A stretch of DNA of 64,000 bases from JBCBSZ01 sp039818945 (GTDB lineage Bacteria; Actinomycetota; Acidimicrobiia; Acidimicrobiales; Poriferisodalaceae), in assembly GCA_039818945.1 (NCBI GenBank), contig JBCBSZ010000005.1, forward strand, positions 70,311 through 134,310, written 5' to 3'. Every line of letters begins with the position of its first letter. Position 1 is the stretch's first letter. Below are positions 1 through 8,369 of this stretch, piece after piece. Below the pieces are notes generated by a model. It had not been told where the DNA came from, ran no database searches, and saw only the letters and a list, made by a program, of their open reading frames with translations. Made by a program: the position numbers and the translations under genes.

Positions 1-591
1 CTCTACGGCCTGCGCTACCGGGCCGACCTGCAGCCGGGCGAGACGATGCTCGTCACGGGAGCTGCGGGGGCGGTCGGTCTCTCCGCCATCGAGATCGGCA
101 AGCTGATGGGCGCCCGGGTGATCGCCGCCGCGTCGAGCGACGAGAAGCTCGACCTGTGCCGCGTGGCCGGCGCCGACGAGACGATCAACTACTCGGACGA
201 GAACCTCAAGGAGCGGGCCAAGGAGCTCAGCGGCGGCCAGGGCGTCGACGTCGTCTACGACTGCGTCGGTGGCGACAAGGCCGAGCTGGCGCTGCGTGCG
301 ATCGGCTGGGAGGGCCGGTTCCTCGTCATCGGCTTCACCGCCGGCATCCCGGCGATCCCGCTGAACCTGGCGCTGCTCAAGAGCTGCCAGATCATCGGCG
401 TCTTCTACGGCGCCATGACGGGTCGCGAGCCCGAGAAGAGCGCGGCGATCAGCGACCAGCTCATCGAGTGGGTGGCCGCCGGCGACCTCCAGCCCCACGT
501 CTCGGGGCGGTACCCGCTCGATCGTGCCGCCGAGGCGCTGCGGGCGCTGATCGACCGCAAGGCGGCCGGCAAGCTGGTCGTCACGCCCTGA
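1..591 (+). CDS. Zinc-independent quinone oxidoreductase-like MDR protein (5' truncated)
   Basis: The reading frame is open from base 1, so the N-terminal catalytic part lies outside the window and about 196 C-terminal residues remain. The visible part is the NAD(P)H-binding Rossmann domain of medium-chain dehydrogenases/reductases: the GAAGAVG nucleotide loop follows a VTG strand, and the later segments VIGFTAG and GKLVV are usual for the NADPH:quinone reductase branch. Such enzymes reduce quinones or enones with NADPH in the cytosol. The true substrate cannot be read from this fragment. It converges on the PPOX gene with only 9 bases between stops. Confidence 0.8.
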   Translation, partial: LYGLRYRADLQPGETMLVTGAAGAVGLSAIEIGKLMGARVIAAASSDEKLDLCRVAGADETINYSDENLKERAKELSGGQGVDVVYDCVGGDKAELALRAIGWEGRFLVIGFTAGIPAIPLNLALLKSCQIIGVFYGAMTGREPEKSAAISDQLIEWVAAGDLQPHVSGRYPLDRAAEALRALIDRKAAGKLVVTP

Positions 592-600
592 CGACGGCGC

Positions 601-1011
601 TCAGCGCCAGCTCCGCCATCGATCGATCGTCACGGTGATCACCGCTCCGGGCAGGGCCACCTCCCGGTACTGCGAGTACTTCTCGACGAGCAACGTCAGC
701 GCTCGATCGCGATCGGGGCCGTCCTCCACGATGCGCGCCGTGCCGTCGGCCCGGACCCACCAGAGCGCGTCCCAGTCCTCGTCGTAGTGATCGACGAGGA
801 ACGTCACCGACGGGTGGGCGCGGATGTTGTCGAGGCGCTTGAGGGCGAGGGTGGACTTCGGTTTGGCGTCGACGGCGGTGTGCACGAGCTCGCCGTCGAG
901 CACGAACGTGCACGGGACGAGGTGGGGGCTGCCGTCCTCGGTGATGGTCGCGAGCCGCGCCACCCTGGCCTCGCCGAAGCGACGCCGCACGAGCTCGGTG
1001 TCGGCGGGCAT
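601..1011 (-). CDS. PPOX-class, probable F420-dependent oxidoreductase (Rv0121-like)
   Basis: 136 residues, the normal size of single-domain split-barrel flavin/F420 enzymes. The start fits the family pattern of an R-x-R-F segment followed by VARLATITEDGSPHLVP, the first strands of the barrel, and then a WWVRADGTARIV strand. The ATG shares one base with the stop of the MFS gene upstream (TGATG), so the two are translationally coupled. Members of this family bind F420 or FMN; the electron acceptor is unknown. The fold assignment is firm, the cofactor is inferred. Confidence 0.82.
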   Translation of the reverse strand: MPADTELVRRRFGEARVARLATITEDGSPHLVPCTFVLDGELVHTAVDAKPKSTLALKRLDNIRAHPSVTFLVDHYDEDWDALWWVRADGTARIVEDGPDRDRALTLLVEKYSQYREVALPGAVITVTIDRWRSWR

Positions 1012-2381
1012 CAGCTCACCGCGCAGACGAAGGCGGGACGGTCGACGGCTTGGGGGTGGGCCTCGGCCCGGGCGGCGGTGATGGTCAGCGAGCCGGCGAG
1101 CAGCACCGCCACCACACCGGCCGCCGGGGCGATCGCCACGCCGCGCCGCGGTGGGAGCTCGTCGGGTTCGGGGCGCTCGTCGATGAGGAGGTGGAGGATC
1201 GCCGCCGCGATCCCCAACCCGATCGCCGTCTGCCACGCGGCGTCGTAGGAGCCGGTGGCGTCGGCCAGCACACCACCCATCCACGCGCCGACGAAGGCAC
1301 CGGCCTGGTGCGAGAGGAACACGATCCCGAACAGCGCCCCGACGTTCGCCGTGCCGAAGAGCGAGGCGACGATGGCGGAGGTGCCCGGCACCGTCGAGAG
1401 CCAGAGCACGCCGATGACCGCACCGAACACGATCGTGGTCGTCGCCGTCGTCGGCACGACGAGGTAGACGCCGATCACCACGGCCCTGGCCGCGTAGATC
1501 GAGGCGAGGATGTACGTGTGGGGGATGCGAGCCCCCAGCCACCCGGCGAGCAGCGATCCGAAGACGTTGAAGAGCCCGATCAGGGCCAGCGCCGACGAGG
1601 CCGCCGAGGCCGTGATGTCGAGGTCACCGATGTACGACGGGAGGTGGGTGGCGATGAACGTGACGTGGAAGCCGCACACGAAGAACGCCGCGTTGAGCAG
1701 CAGGTAGCTGCGGGAGCGGGCCGCTCGACGAAGGTCGTGGCCGAGCGATCGTGTCGGTCCGGCGTCCGCCGCCTGCTGGTCGGAGGCGTTGCCGCGCAGG
1801 GCCGGGGCGAGGAGGGCCATCGTCGCCGCGATCGCGGCGAACACGACGAGGACCGCCCGCCAGTCCATCCGATCGAGCAGCGCACGGGCGAGCGGGACCA
1901 GCAGGAACTGGCCCACCGAGCCCATCGCCGTGATGATCCCGAGCGCCATCGACCGGCGCTCGGGCGCGGCCATCCGACCCACCGACGCCAACACGACGGC
2001 GAAGCTCGCGGATCCGGCGGCGATGCCGGTCACGAAGCCGTAGATCAGTAGCCCGCCCTCGGTGTCGGCGCCGGCCAGCACGACGATGCCGATGGCGTAG
2101 ACGACCGCGCCGCCGACGATGACCCGTCCCGCGCCGTAGCGATCGGCGACCGCGCCGGCGATCGGCTGGGTGATCCCCCAGACGATGGCCTGGATGGCGA
2201 TCGCCAGCGCGAACGGCGCCCGCTGGAGCCCGAGCTCGTCGATGACCGGGTCCTGGAAGAGGCCGAACGTGGACCGGACGCCGAGCGAGATGGTGGCGAT
2301 GAGGCTGCCGGCGACGAGGACGACCAGCGGAGCGGGTGCACCGAAGCGGTGCCCGTCGGTTCGCGCGTCGATCTGGGTCAC
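1011..2381 (-). CDS. Major facilitator superfamily transporter
   Basis: 456 residues with about twelve hydrophobic segments. A conserved loop ADRYGAGRV after the second helix is the MFS motif A, and the opening VVLVAGSLIATISLGVRSTFGLF resembles monocarboxylate/oxalate-type carriers of actinobacteria. The last 25 residues are hydrophilic. Translation probably starts at the GTG at 2381, because a TAGCGT hexamer lies six bases upstream and leaves no room for a ribosome binding site. It is coupled to the PPOX gene downstream. Substrate unknown. Confidence 0.85.
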   Translation of the reverse strand: MTQIDARTDGHRFGAPAPLVVLVAGSLIATISLGVRSTFGLFQDPVIDELGLQRAPFALAIAIQAIVWGITQPIAGAVADRYGAGRVIVGGAVVYAIGIVVLAGADTEGGLLIYGFVTGIAAGSASFAVVLASVGRMAAPERRSMALGIITAMGSVGQFLLVPLARALLDRMDWRAVLVVFAAIAATMALLAPALRGNASDQQAADAGPTRSLGHDLRRAARSRSYLLLNAAFFVCGFHVTFIATHLPSYIGDLDITASAASSALALIGLFNVFGSLLAGWLGARIPHTYILASIYAARAVVIGVYLVVPTTATTTIVFGAVIGVLWLSTVPGTSAIVASLFGTANVGALFGIVFLSHQAGAFVGAWMGGVLADATGSYDAAWQTAIGLGIAAAILHLLIDERPEPDELPPRRGVAIAPAAGVVAVLLAGSLTITAARAEAHPQAVDRPAFVCAVS

Positions 2382-2387
2382 GGCGGC

Positions 2388-2393
2388 ACGCTA
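2388..2393 (-). promoter_or_regulatory. -10 element for MFS gene (leaderless)
   Basis: TAGCGT read on the minus strand, six bases before the GTG at 2381. Confidence 0.5.
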
Positions 2394-2475
2394 CCGACCC
2401 ACACCGGAGCGGCCCCGACCGGTTTGCTCGTTGTGGGCCGCCCGGCGACGATCTCCTCGACGAGGGGGAGCGACG

Positions 2476-3264
2476 ATGACCGTCGGGATCGAGGACGTCG
2501 ACGGCGTCCGGACCATCACGATCGACCGGCCGGGGCGGCGGAACGCCGTCGACCGGCCGACCGCCGAGGCGCTCGATCTCGCCTTCCGGGACTTCGACGC
2601 CGACGACGCGCTCGATGTCGCGGTGCTCACGGGGGCGGGCGGCACCTTCTGCGCCGGCGCTGACCTCCACGGCCTCGGCGAGGGGCGCGGCAACCGCGTC
2701 GGCCTCGACCCGCCCGACTCGATCATCGGCACCCACGGCCCGATGGGCCCGACCCGCCTGCTGCTCTCGAAGCCGGTCATCGCAGCGGTCGAGGGCCACG
2801 CCGTCGCCGGTGGGCTGGAGCTCGCCGTCTGGTGCGACCTGAGAGTCGCCGGCGAGGACGCCGTGTTCGGGGTCTTCTGCCGTCGCTGGGGGGTACCACT
2901 CGTCGACGGTGGGACCGTCCGACTGCCCCGCCTGATCGGGCACTCCCACGCCCTCGACCTCATCCTGACCGGCCGTCCGGTCGGCGCCGACGAGGCCCTG
3001 CGCATGGGCCTGGCCAACCGGGTCGTCCCGACCGGCCAGGCGCTCGACGCGGCCGTCGCCCTCGCCCAGCAGCTGCGCGCCTTCCCGCAGCGATGCCTGC
3101 GCACCGATCGGCTCAGCTCCTACGAGCAGTGGGGGTCGTCGCTGAGCGCGGCGATGTCGCGCGAGGTGACCCTGGGCCGGACCGTGATCGACAGCGGCGA
3201 GACGGCCGCCGGTGCCCAACGCTTCGCGGCCGGCGAGGGTCGCGGCGGGGCGTTCCCGGCATGA
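2476..3264 (+). CDS. Enoyl-CoA hydratase/isomerase (crotonase) family protein
   Basis: 262 residues, a full-length crotonase. The oxyanion-hole segment GAGGTFCAGADL (about residues 55-66) and GHAVAGGLELAVWCDLRVA (about 114-132) are clear, and the first catalytic Glu (in GGLELA) is kept. The second catalytic Glu, normally in an FGxPE segment, is missing: the protein reads FGVFCRRWG there. It may therefore act as another crotonase type rather than as a hydratase. The ATG at 2476 follows GAGGGGGAG at a good distance. Its stop overlaps the ATG of the sulfatase gene by 4 nt. Confidence 0.85.
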   Translation: MTVGIEDVDGVRTITIDRPGRRNAVDRPTAEALDLAFRDFDADDALDVAVLTGAGGTFCAGADLHGLGEGRGNRVGLDPPDSIIGTHGPMGPTRLLLSKPVIAAVEGHAVAGGLELAVWCDLRVAGEDAVFGVFCRRWGVPLVDGGTVRLPRLIGHSHALDLILTGRPVGADEALRMGLANRVVPTGQALDAAVALAQQLRAFPQRCLRTDRLSSYEQWGSSLSAAMSREVTLGRTVIDSGETAAGAQRFAAGEGRGGAFPA

Positions 3265-4835
3265 GCGCCGAGACCGCGGGGTCGCGCCGGCCCAACGTCC
3301 TCGTCGTCGTCACCGACCAGCAGCGCGCCGACCACAACGGGTACCTCGGCAACCAGATGGTCCGCACCCCCTACCTCGACGCGGTCGCAGCCCGCGGCAC
3401 GGTGTTCGAGAACGCCTGGGTCGCCAACCCGGTGTGCATGCCGAACCGGTCGTCGATCATGACGGGGCGCCTCCCGAGCGCGCACGGCGTGATCTTCAAC
3501 GATCGATCGCTCGAATGGGGCGCGGGAACCCACGTCCGCCAGTTCCGCGCCGAGGGCTGGCGCACCGCGCTGATCGGCAAGTCGCACCTGCAACACGGCA
3601 TGAGCCGCAACGCCACCTTCCCGGCCCGAGGCGCGGCGGCGATCGACCACGGCTACGGCACCGGCTGGGACACGTGGGAGGACGCCGAGCGCTACGAGGA
3701 CGATCCGCCCGAGCTGCCCGACGACTTCTACGGGTTCGGCCACGTCGAGCTGTCCATCGACCACGGCGCTCGGGTGAGCGGCCACCACCTCCGCTGGGCC
3801 CTCGACCGCGGCGGTCGCTACGAGGATCTCGTCGTCCCGCTCACGGCCGACGCGCCGAGGCGGCGCGGCTCCGATCGCTGGTGGCAGATCTACGACCCGC
3901 CGTACGACGAGGAGCTGCACAGCACCAACTTCGTCACCGATCGGACCATCGCCTTCGTACGCGAGGCCGTCGCCGCCGGCGACCCCTTCTATGTCTGGGC
4001 GTCGTTTCCCGATCCGCACCACCCGATGACGCCGCCGGGACGCTGGTTCGACCGGCACGACCCGGCCGACATGGAGCTGCCGGGCACGCGGTCCGATCCG
4101 CTCGATCGCGCGCCGGCCTACCTCCGGCAGCTGCAGCAGGGCACGGCTGCGGACCAGCTGGCGTGGGTGCTGCCCTTCGGCGCCTCCGACGCCGATCTGG
4201 TCCGCGAGGCCATCGCGGCCACCTACGGGATGATCGAGCTCGTCGACGACGGGGTCGGCCGGATCCTGTCGGCGATCGAGGCGCTCGGCCAGCTCGACGA
4301 CACCATCGTGGTCCTCACCGCCGACCACGGCGACATGATGGGTGACCACGGGCTGATGCTGAAGGGCTCGATGCCGTTCAACGGCACGCAGCGCGTCCCG
4401 CTCGTGGTCGCCGACCCCCGGCGAGGCTCCGGCCGATCGACGTCGCCGGCCAGCAGCATCGACCTCGCCCCGACGCTGCTCGAGCTGGCCGAGGTGACGC
4501 CGAACGACGGGATCCAGGGCCGGTCGCTCGTCCCGGTGCTCGACGATCCGTCGGCCGCCGTGCGGGACCACGTGCTCGTCGAGGACGACCTGCGCCCTCG
4601 GACGGCGAGGATCCTCGGCGTGCCGCACCGGATCCGCACGATCGTCGCCGATGACGGCACGAAGCTCACCCGGTTCAGCACCGGTGAGTCGATCCTCTTC
4701 GACCTCGCCGAGGACCCCGACGAGCTCCACGAGCTCGGCCACGCCGATCCCGCCCGGTTGGCCGCTGCGAACGACCGCCTGCTCGATGCCGTGCTCCTGG
4801 CGACCGACGACGCGAGGGGTGCTCCGGTCAGGTGA
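3261..4835 (+). CDS. Sulfatase / phosphonate monoester hydrolase-like enzyme
   Basis: 524 residues of the alkaline-phosphatase superfamily. The N-terminal metal-binding segment VVTDQQRADHNG is followed by the C-x-P-x-R signature CMPNR at residues 59-63, in which Cys59 would be converted to formylglycine. A second metal site, TADHGDMMGDHG, is present near residue 355. These enzymes hydrolyse sulfate or phosphonate esters. No signal peptide is visible, so it is probably cytosolic. It is translationally coupled to the crotonase by an ATGA overlap. The activating enzyme is not in the window. Confidence 0.87.
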   Translation: MSAETAGSRRPNVLVVVTDQQRADHNGYLGNQMVRTPYLDAVAARGTVFENAWVANPVCMPNRSSIMTGRLPSAHGVIFNDRSLEWGAGTHVRQFRAEGWRTALIGKSHLQHGMSRNATFPARGAAAIDHGYGTGWDTWEDAERYEDDPPELPDDFYGFGHVELSIDHGARVSGHHLRWALDRGGRYEDLVVPLTADAPRRRGSDRWWQIYDPPYDEELHSTNFVTDRTIAFVREAVAAGDPFYVWASFPDPHHPMTPPGRWFDRHDPADMELPGTRSDPLDRAPAYLRQLQQGTAADQLAWVLPFGASDADLVREAIAATYGMIELVDDGVGRILSAIEALGQLDDTIVVLTADHGDMMGDHGLMLKGSMPFNGTQRVPLVVADPRRGSGRSTSPASSIDLAPTLLELAEVTPNDGIQGRSLVPVLDDPSAAVRDHVLVEDDLRPRTARILGVPHRIRTIVADDGTKLTRFSTGESILFDLAEDPDELHELGHADPARLAAANDRLLDAVLLATDDARGAPVR

Positions 4836-4838
4836 GGC

Positions 4839-5738
4839 TCACCGCCGCCGGATGTCGGTGCGCCGACCCCTCGGGGCCCGCCGGGGAGGGCGGACACCGG
4901 CGGCGAACGCCAGGCGGATGACCCGGTAGCGGTGCGGCCGGAACGGCTCGAGCAGCTCCACCATGCGCCGATCGTCGGCCCGGTGCTCGCGGGCGAGCAT
5001 CCACGAGATCATCGAGGGCAGGCCGTCGTCGCCGAGGATGATCTCGTCGGCCTCACCCCACGTCTGGGTCGCGACGCAGCCGAGCGTCCAGGGCCCGATG
5101 CCGCTCACGGCGGCGAGTGCCGGTCGGACCTCGGCGAAGGGTCGGTCGGCGAGGTCCTGGCGACGGGCGACGAACCGGGCGGCCTCGCGCAGGTGGTTGG
5201 CCCGGCGGCGCTCGATGCCGAACCGGTGCAGGTCGGGGTAGGCGAGCCGGGCGACGGTCGCCGGCTCGGGCGGAGCGACGAGGCCGTCGATCCCGTCGAT
5301 GGGCGTGCCGAGCTCGAAGACGAGCCGGCGCCACTGGTCGGCGGCGTCCGCGGTGGTGATGCGCTGCTGGACGATGAACCAGGCGAGGTCGTGCCACAGC
5401 GTGCTGGTCCGGACGATCCGGTCGCCGCCGTGTCGCCGCCACAGGTCGCGCAACGGTGGGGCCTCGGGATCGAAGGAGGAGGCGTCGTCGTCGGTGCCGA
5501 GCAGGGCCGGCGCTCGATCCGCCAGCCAGTCGGCACCGTCGCCCGACGTCTTGACGGTCGCCACGTCGCCGCCGTCGACCCAGGTGACGACGATCGCACC
5601 GACCCCGTCCGGGGTGATCGTCGCCCGCTCGAGCCGGCCCGGCGCCAGCCGGATGCAGGGGTCGCCCCGGAGGAACGTGAGCGGTCGCAGGGTGGTGAGG
5701 AGATCGATCCCGGCGACCGGGACGTGTCGCGACGCCAC
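4839..5738 (-). CDS. DNA-3-methyladenine glycosylase II-like protein (AlkA/HhH-GPD)
   Basis: 299 residues. The C-terminal half holds a helix-hairpin-helix followed by the catalytic Asp region: AVSGIGPWTLGCVATQTWG, then ADEIILGDDGLPSM, which lines up with the PGIGRWTA...DVFLPDD segment of AlkA. The first hundred residues match the divergent AlkA N-domain position but carry no clear motif. It would remove alkylated bases in base-excision repair. It starts with GTG and converges with the sulfatase gene, 3 nt apart. Confidence 0.75.
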   Translation of the reverse strand: MASRHVPVAGIDLLTTLRPLTFLRGDPCIRLAPGRLERATITPDGVGAIVVTWVDGGDVATVKTSGDGADWLADRAPALLGTDDDASSFDPEAPPLRDLWRRHGGDRIVRTSTLWHDLAWFIVQQRITTADAADQWRRLVFELGTPIDGIDGLVAPPEPATVARLAYPDLHRFGIERRRANHLREAARFVARRQDLADRPFAEVRPALAAVSGIGPWTLGCVATQTWGEADEIILGDDGLPSMISWMLAREHRADDRRMVELLEPFRPHRYRVIRLAFAAGVRPPRRAPRGRRTDIRRR

Positions 5739-5802
5739 GCGGTGGGCTCAGCCGTGCGGTCGTGGTCGGCGGGTGGGGATCACCGGGCCGAGTATCCCTC
5801 GC

Positions 5803-5808
5803 TACCGT
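5803..5808 (+). promoter_or_regulatory. -10 element for DUF2461 gene (leaderless)
   Basis: TACCGT lies seven bases before the GTG at 5816. This is the main reason for choosing that GTG over the in-frame GTG at 5762. Confidence 0.45.
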
Positions 5809-5815
5809 CGCCGTC

Positions 5816-6499
5816 GTGATCTCCCCGGCCGGGTTCGAGTTCCTCGCTCAACTGGAGGAGCACAACGAGCGCAGTTGGTTCGAGCCCCGCCGCGACGAGT
5901 TCCGCAGGCTGCTGGTCGACCCCCTCGTGGACGTGCTCGAGGCGGCTTCGCAGCAGCTCGGCGAGGGTCCGTGGCCGGTGTCGGGAGGCCGCCGGACGAT
6001 CTTCCGGCAGCTGCGCGACCAGCGCTACGCCAAGGCGGAGCCGTACGCGACCGCCGTGCGAGCGCTGCTCACCAGCACCGGCTCGAAGCCGGCTCGCGAG
6101 GGATGCGTGCACGTCGAGGTCGCCGCGGGCGGGGGCTTCGTGGGGGTGGGCTTCCATCGGCCGCCCGCGGCGATGCTCGCTCCGATCCGGCGGCGTCTCC
6201 TCGACGAGCCCGACCGGTGGCGGGCGATCGTCGACGGCCTGCGCGCCGCCGGCCTCGAGCTCGCCGACGACCGGCTGGTCCGGATGCCCCGCGGCTTCGA
6301 GCCGTGGGTCGGGCACGAGCTGGCCCCCGACCTCCGCCTCCGATCGATCGAGCTGTCCCGGCGCCTCGACCGCGGCGACTGGGTCGAGTGCCGGGTCATC
6401 GGCGTGATCGTCGACACCGTGCGGGCGTCGATGCCCCTCCTGCGCTTCGGCAACGAGGCGGCCGGCTTCCCGCCCGCCCCCGGGGCGACACCGGGCTGA
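5816..6499 (+). CDS. DUF2461 family protein (TIGR02453)
   Basis: 227 residues from the GTG at 5816. The opening FLAQLEEHNERSWFEPRRDEF and the later FRQLRDQRYAK and VEVAAGGGFVGVGFHRP segments are the recognisable marks of the DUF2461 family (usual length 210-230). The biochemical role of the family is not established. An upstream GTG at 5762 would add eighteen unconserved residues and is less likely. The gene stands alone between the glycosylase and the LysE exporter. Confidence 0.78.
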   Translation: MISPAGFEFLAQLEEHNERSWFEPRRDEFRRLLVDPLVDVLEAASQQLGEGPWPVSGGRRTIFRQLRDQRYAKAEPYATAVRALLTSTGSKPAREGCVHVEVAAGGGFVGVGFHRPPAAMLAPIRRRLLDEPDRWRAIVDGLRAAGLELADDRLVRMPRGFEPWVGHELAPDLRLRSIELSRRLDRGDWVECRVIGVIVDTVRASMPLLRFGNEAAGFPPAPGATPG

Positions 6500-6536
6500 T
6501 CGGCGAACTCGGTCGGGGACCCCCTCGGGTTGGGGT

Positions 6537-6542
6537 TAGCGT
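6537..6542 (+). promoter_or_regulatory. -10 element for lysE-like gene (leaderless)
   Basis: TAGCGT, seven bases before the ATG at 6550. Confidence 0.5.
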
Positions 6543-6549
6543 CGGCCCG

Positions 6550-7164
6550 ATGTCGATCGAGTTCCTCCTCACCTCCCTGGTCGTCGTGATCATCCCCGGC
6601 ACCGGCGTCGTCTACACGGTCGCCTGCGCCATCTCCGGTGGGTGGCGCCGGGGCGCCTTCGCCGCGCTCGGTTGCACCCTCGGGATCGTCCCCCACCTCC
6701 TGGCCGCCCTGCTCGGCCTCTCCGGGGTGATGCAGGTCGGCGCCGCGGCCTTCGAGGTCGTGCGCTGGGCCGGCGTCGCCTACCTGGTGTTCATGGGCGT
6801 CTCGATGATCCGCAGCGGCGGCGCCCTCCAGGTCGACGGCGAGGAGCGGAGCAGCGCCTCGATGGCCGTGGTCGTGCGCCGCGGGATCGTGCTCAACCTG
6901 CTCAACCCGAAGCTCACCGTCTTCTTCTTCGCCTTCCTGCCCCAGTTCCTCGACTCGACGCCTCGCCCCCTCGACCCGGGCCTGATCGCGCTCAGCCTGA
7001 TCTTCATGGCGATGACCTTCGTCGTGTTCCTCGGCTACGCATCACTGAGCGCGGCCGCCCGCGACCGGGTGCTCGAACGACCCGCCGTGCTCCGCTGGGT
7101 CCAGCGCACCCTCGGCACGCTGCTGCTCGCGTTCGGGCTCCGACTGGCCACCGCGGATCGCTGA
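6550..7164 (+). CDS. LysE/RhtB family exporter
   Basis: 204 residues with six predicted membrane helices. The first helix contains IIPGTGVVYTVACAISGGWRRG, the conserved PGP-like loop of LysE transporters with GTG in place of GPN, and NLLNPKLTVFFFAFLPQF before helix four is the second signature. Family members export amino acids or related small molecules. Start at 6550 fits a leaderless promoter. Substrate cannot be told from sequence. Confidence 0.85.
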   Translation: MSIEFLLTSLVVVIIPGTGVVYTVACAISGGWRRGAFAALGCTLGIVPHLLAALLGLSGVMQVGAAAFEVVRWAGVAYLVFMGVSMIRSGGALQVDGEERSSASMAVVVRRGIVLNLLNPKLTVFFFAFLPQFLDSTPRPLDPGLIALSLIFMAMTFVVFLGYASLSAAARDRVLERPAVLRWVQRTLGTLLLAFGLRLATADR

Positions 7165-7198
7165 CGCGACTCCGACGGCAGGCAGCCGACGTTCGACC

Positions 7199-7204
7199 TA
7201 GGTT
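7199..7204 (+). promoter_or_regulatory. -10 element for hydrolase gene (leaderless)
   Basis: TAGGTT, six bases before the ATG at 7211. Confidence 0.5.
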
Positions 7205-7210
7205 GGCGCC

Positions 7211-7996
7211 ATGGCGACGGCGACGATCAACGGCATCTCGATCCGATACGAGGACAGCGGCGGCGACGGGCCGGCCGTGCTCTTCAGCCACGGCTTCCTG
7301 ATGGACCACACGATGTTCGACCTGCAGGTCGACGCGCTCGCTCCCGACTTCCGGTGCATCCGGTGGGACGAGCGTGGCTTCGGCGACACGCCGGCACCCG
7401 GCCCGTTCTCGTACTGGGACTCCGCCGCCGATGCCCTCGGCCTGCTCGACCACCTCGGCATCGACTCGGCGGTGCTGGTCGGGATGTCCCAGGGCGGCTT
7501 CCTGTCGCTGCGCGCCGCGCTCACGGCGCCCGAGCGGGTGCGAGGGCTGGTGCTGATCGACTCGGCGGCCGACGTCGACGACGCCGAGACCCTGGAGGGC
7601 TACCAGGGGATGCTCCACGTCATGTCCAACGGCACCGACGAGGAGATCGCCGGGCTGTTCCTCGGCGTCTCGGACCTGATCCTCGGCGACGAGCAGCTCG
7701 CCGCCGAGTGGATCCCCCGGTGGCATCAGGTCGACCGGGCGGGCCTGGCCACGGCCGGCGGAGCGCTGCTCGAGCGCGACGACGTGTCCGGTCGGCTGGG
7801 TGAGATCACCTGCCCGGTGCTGGTCGTGCACGGGACCGCCGATCAGGCGATCTCGGTCGAGCGGGCCGAGGCGGTGTGCGCCGGGGTGCCGGACTGCCGC
7901 GGCGTGATCAAGGTGGAGGGCGCCGCCCACGCGCCGAACATGACCCACCCCGACGAGGTCAACCCGCCCCTGCGCGAGTTCCTCGACGCCATCTGA
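7211..7996 (+). CDS. Alpha/beta hydrolase
   Basis: 261 residues, a compact alpha/beta hydrolase. The oxyanion segment FSHGFLMD is near residue 26, the nucleophile elbow GMSQGG near residue 95, the catalytic Asp in HGTADQ and the His in GAAHAPNMTHPD. All three triad residues are present, so it should be active. It resembles the haloperoxidase/epoxide hydrolase branch. It has its own promoter and no clear partner, so the substrate is open. Confidence 0.85.
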   Translation: MATATINGISIRYEDSGGDGPAVLFSHGFLMDHTMFDLQVDALAPDFRCIRWDERGFGDTPAPGPFSYWDSAADALGLLDHLGIDSAVLVGMSQGGFLSLRAALTAPERVRGLVLIDSAADVDDAETLEGYQGMLHVMSNGTDEEIAGLFLGVSDLILGDEQLAAEWIPRWHQVDRAGLATAGGALLERDDVSGRLGEITCPVLVVHGTADQAISVERAEAVCAGVPDCRGVIKVEGAAHAPNMTHPDEVNPPLREFLDAI

Positions 7997-8036
7997 GCCG
8001 GCCGAAATCCGGTCGACGTCGGCGGCGGGTGCCGCC

Positions 8037-8042
8037 TACCGT
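8037..8042 (+). promoter_or_regulatory. -10 element upstream of the small basic protein
   Basis: TACCGT, seven bases before an ATG at 8050. It is the only promoter-like site seen before the 8147 gene, and would put the 5' end of the transcript at or next to the 8050 ATG. Confidence 0.4.
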
Positions 8043-8049
8043 CGCCCTC

Positions 8050-8061
8050 ATGCGCAAGTGA
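8050..8061 (+). CDS. Candidate leaderless 3-codon mini-ORF (Met-Arg-Lys-stop)
   Basis: ATG CGC AAG TGA sits exactly where a leaderless transcript from the 8037 promoter would begin. If translated it would seat a ribosome at the very 5' end of the message for the small basic protein 85 nt downstream. Three codons can occur by chance, so this rests only on the spacing to the -10 element. Confidence 0.25.
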   Translation: MRK

Positions 8062-8146
8062 GCTCCTGCACGCCGTGTGCGTGCGCTGATCCCTCCCGGC
8101 CGTCGCCCGGCCGCGTCCGATCCGTCCTTCGTCACGGAGGAGCTCC

Positions 8147-8356
8147 ATGCCTCGTCGTTCCCCCGGTCGCCGCAGCGGCGGCCGCACCACCCCGAAGGGC
8201 ACCCGCCCGCCGGGTTCCCGCCGGCCGTCGAACAGCGACGACCGGCCCACACCCCGCCGGTCGGCCCGTCGCGACGGACCGGACGAGCGCCGTCGGACCC
8301 GACCGCCCACGGCCGTACCCACGAGGCGGCCGCGAGGGCAGCGGGGCAACCGCTGA
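8147..8356 (+). CDS. Small, very basic Arg/Pro/Ser-rich protein, unknown
   Basis: 69 residues, with about a third Arg and many Pro, Ser, Thr and Gly residues, and no hydrophobic core; it is probably disordered and may bind nucleic acid or another acidic partner. GGAGGAG at 8136-8142 lies six bases before the ATG, one of the best ribosome binding sites in the window, which is why it is called real despite its composition. The opening PRRSPGRRSGGRTTPKGTRP looks like a conserved N-terminal tag. No family is recognised. It converges with the ClbS/DfsB-like gene. Confidence 0.55.
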   Translation: MPRRSPGRRSGGRTTPKGTRPPGSRRPSNSDDRPTPRRSARRDGPDERRRTRPPTAVPTRRPRGQRGNR

Positions 8357-8369
8357 ACCCGGTCCGCCG

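Noticed and set aside
5762..5815. Upstream GTG start for the DUF2461 gene
   Set aside because: It adds unconserved residues across the promoter-like TACCGT.
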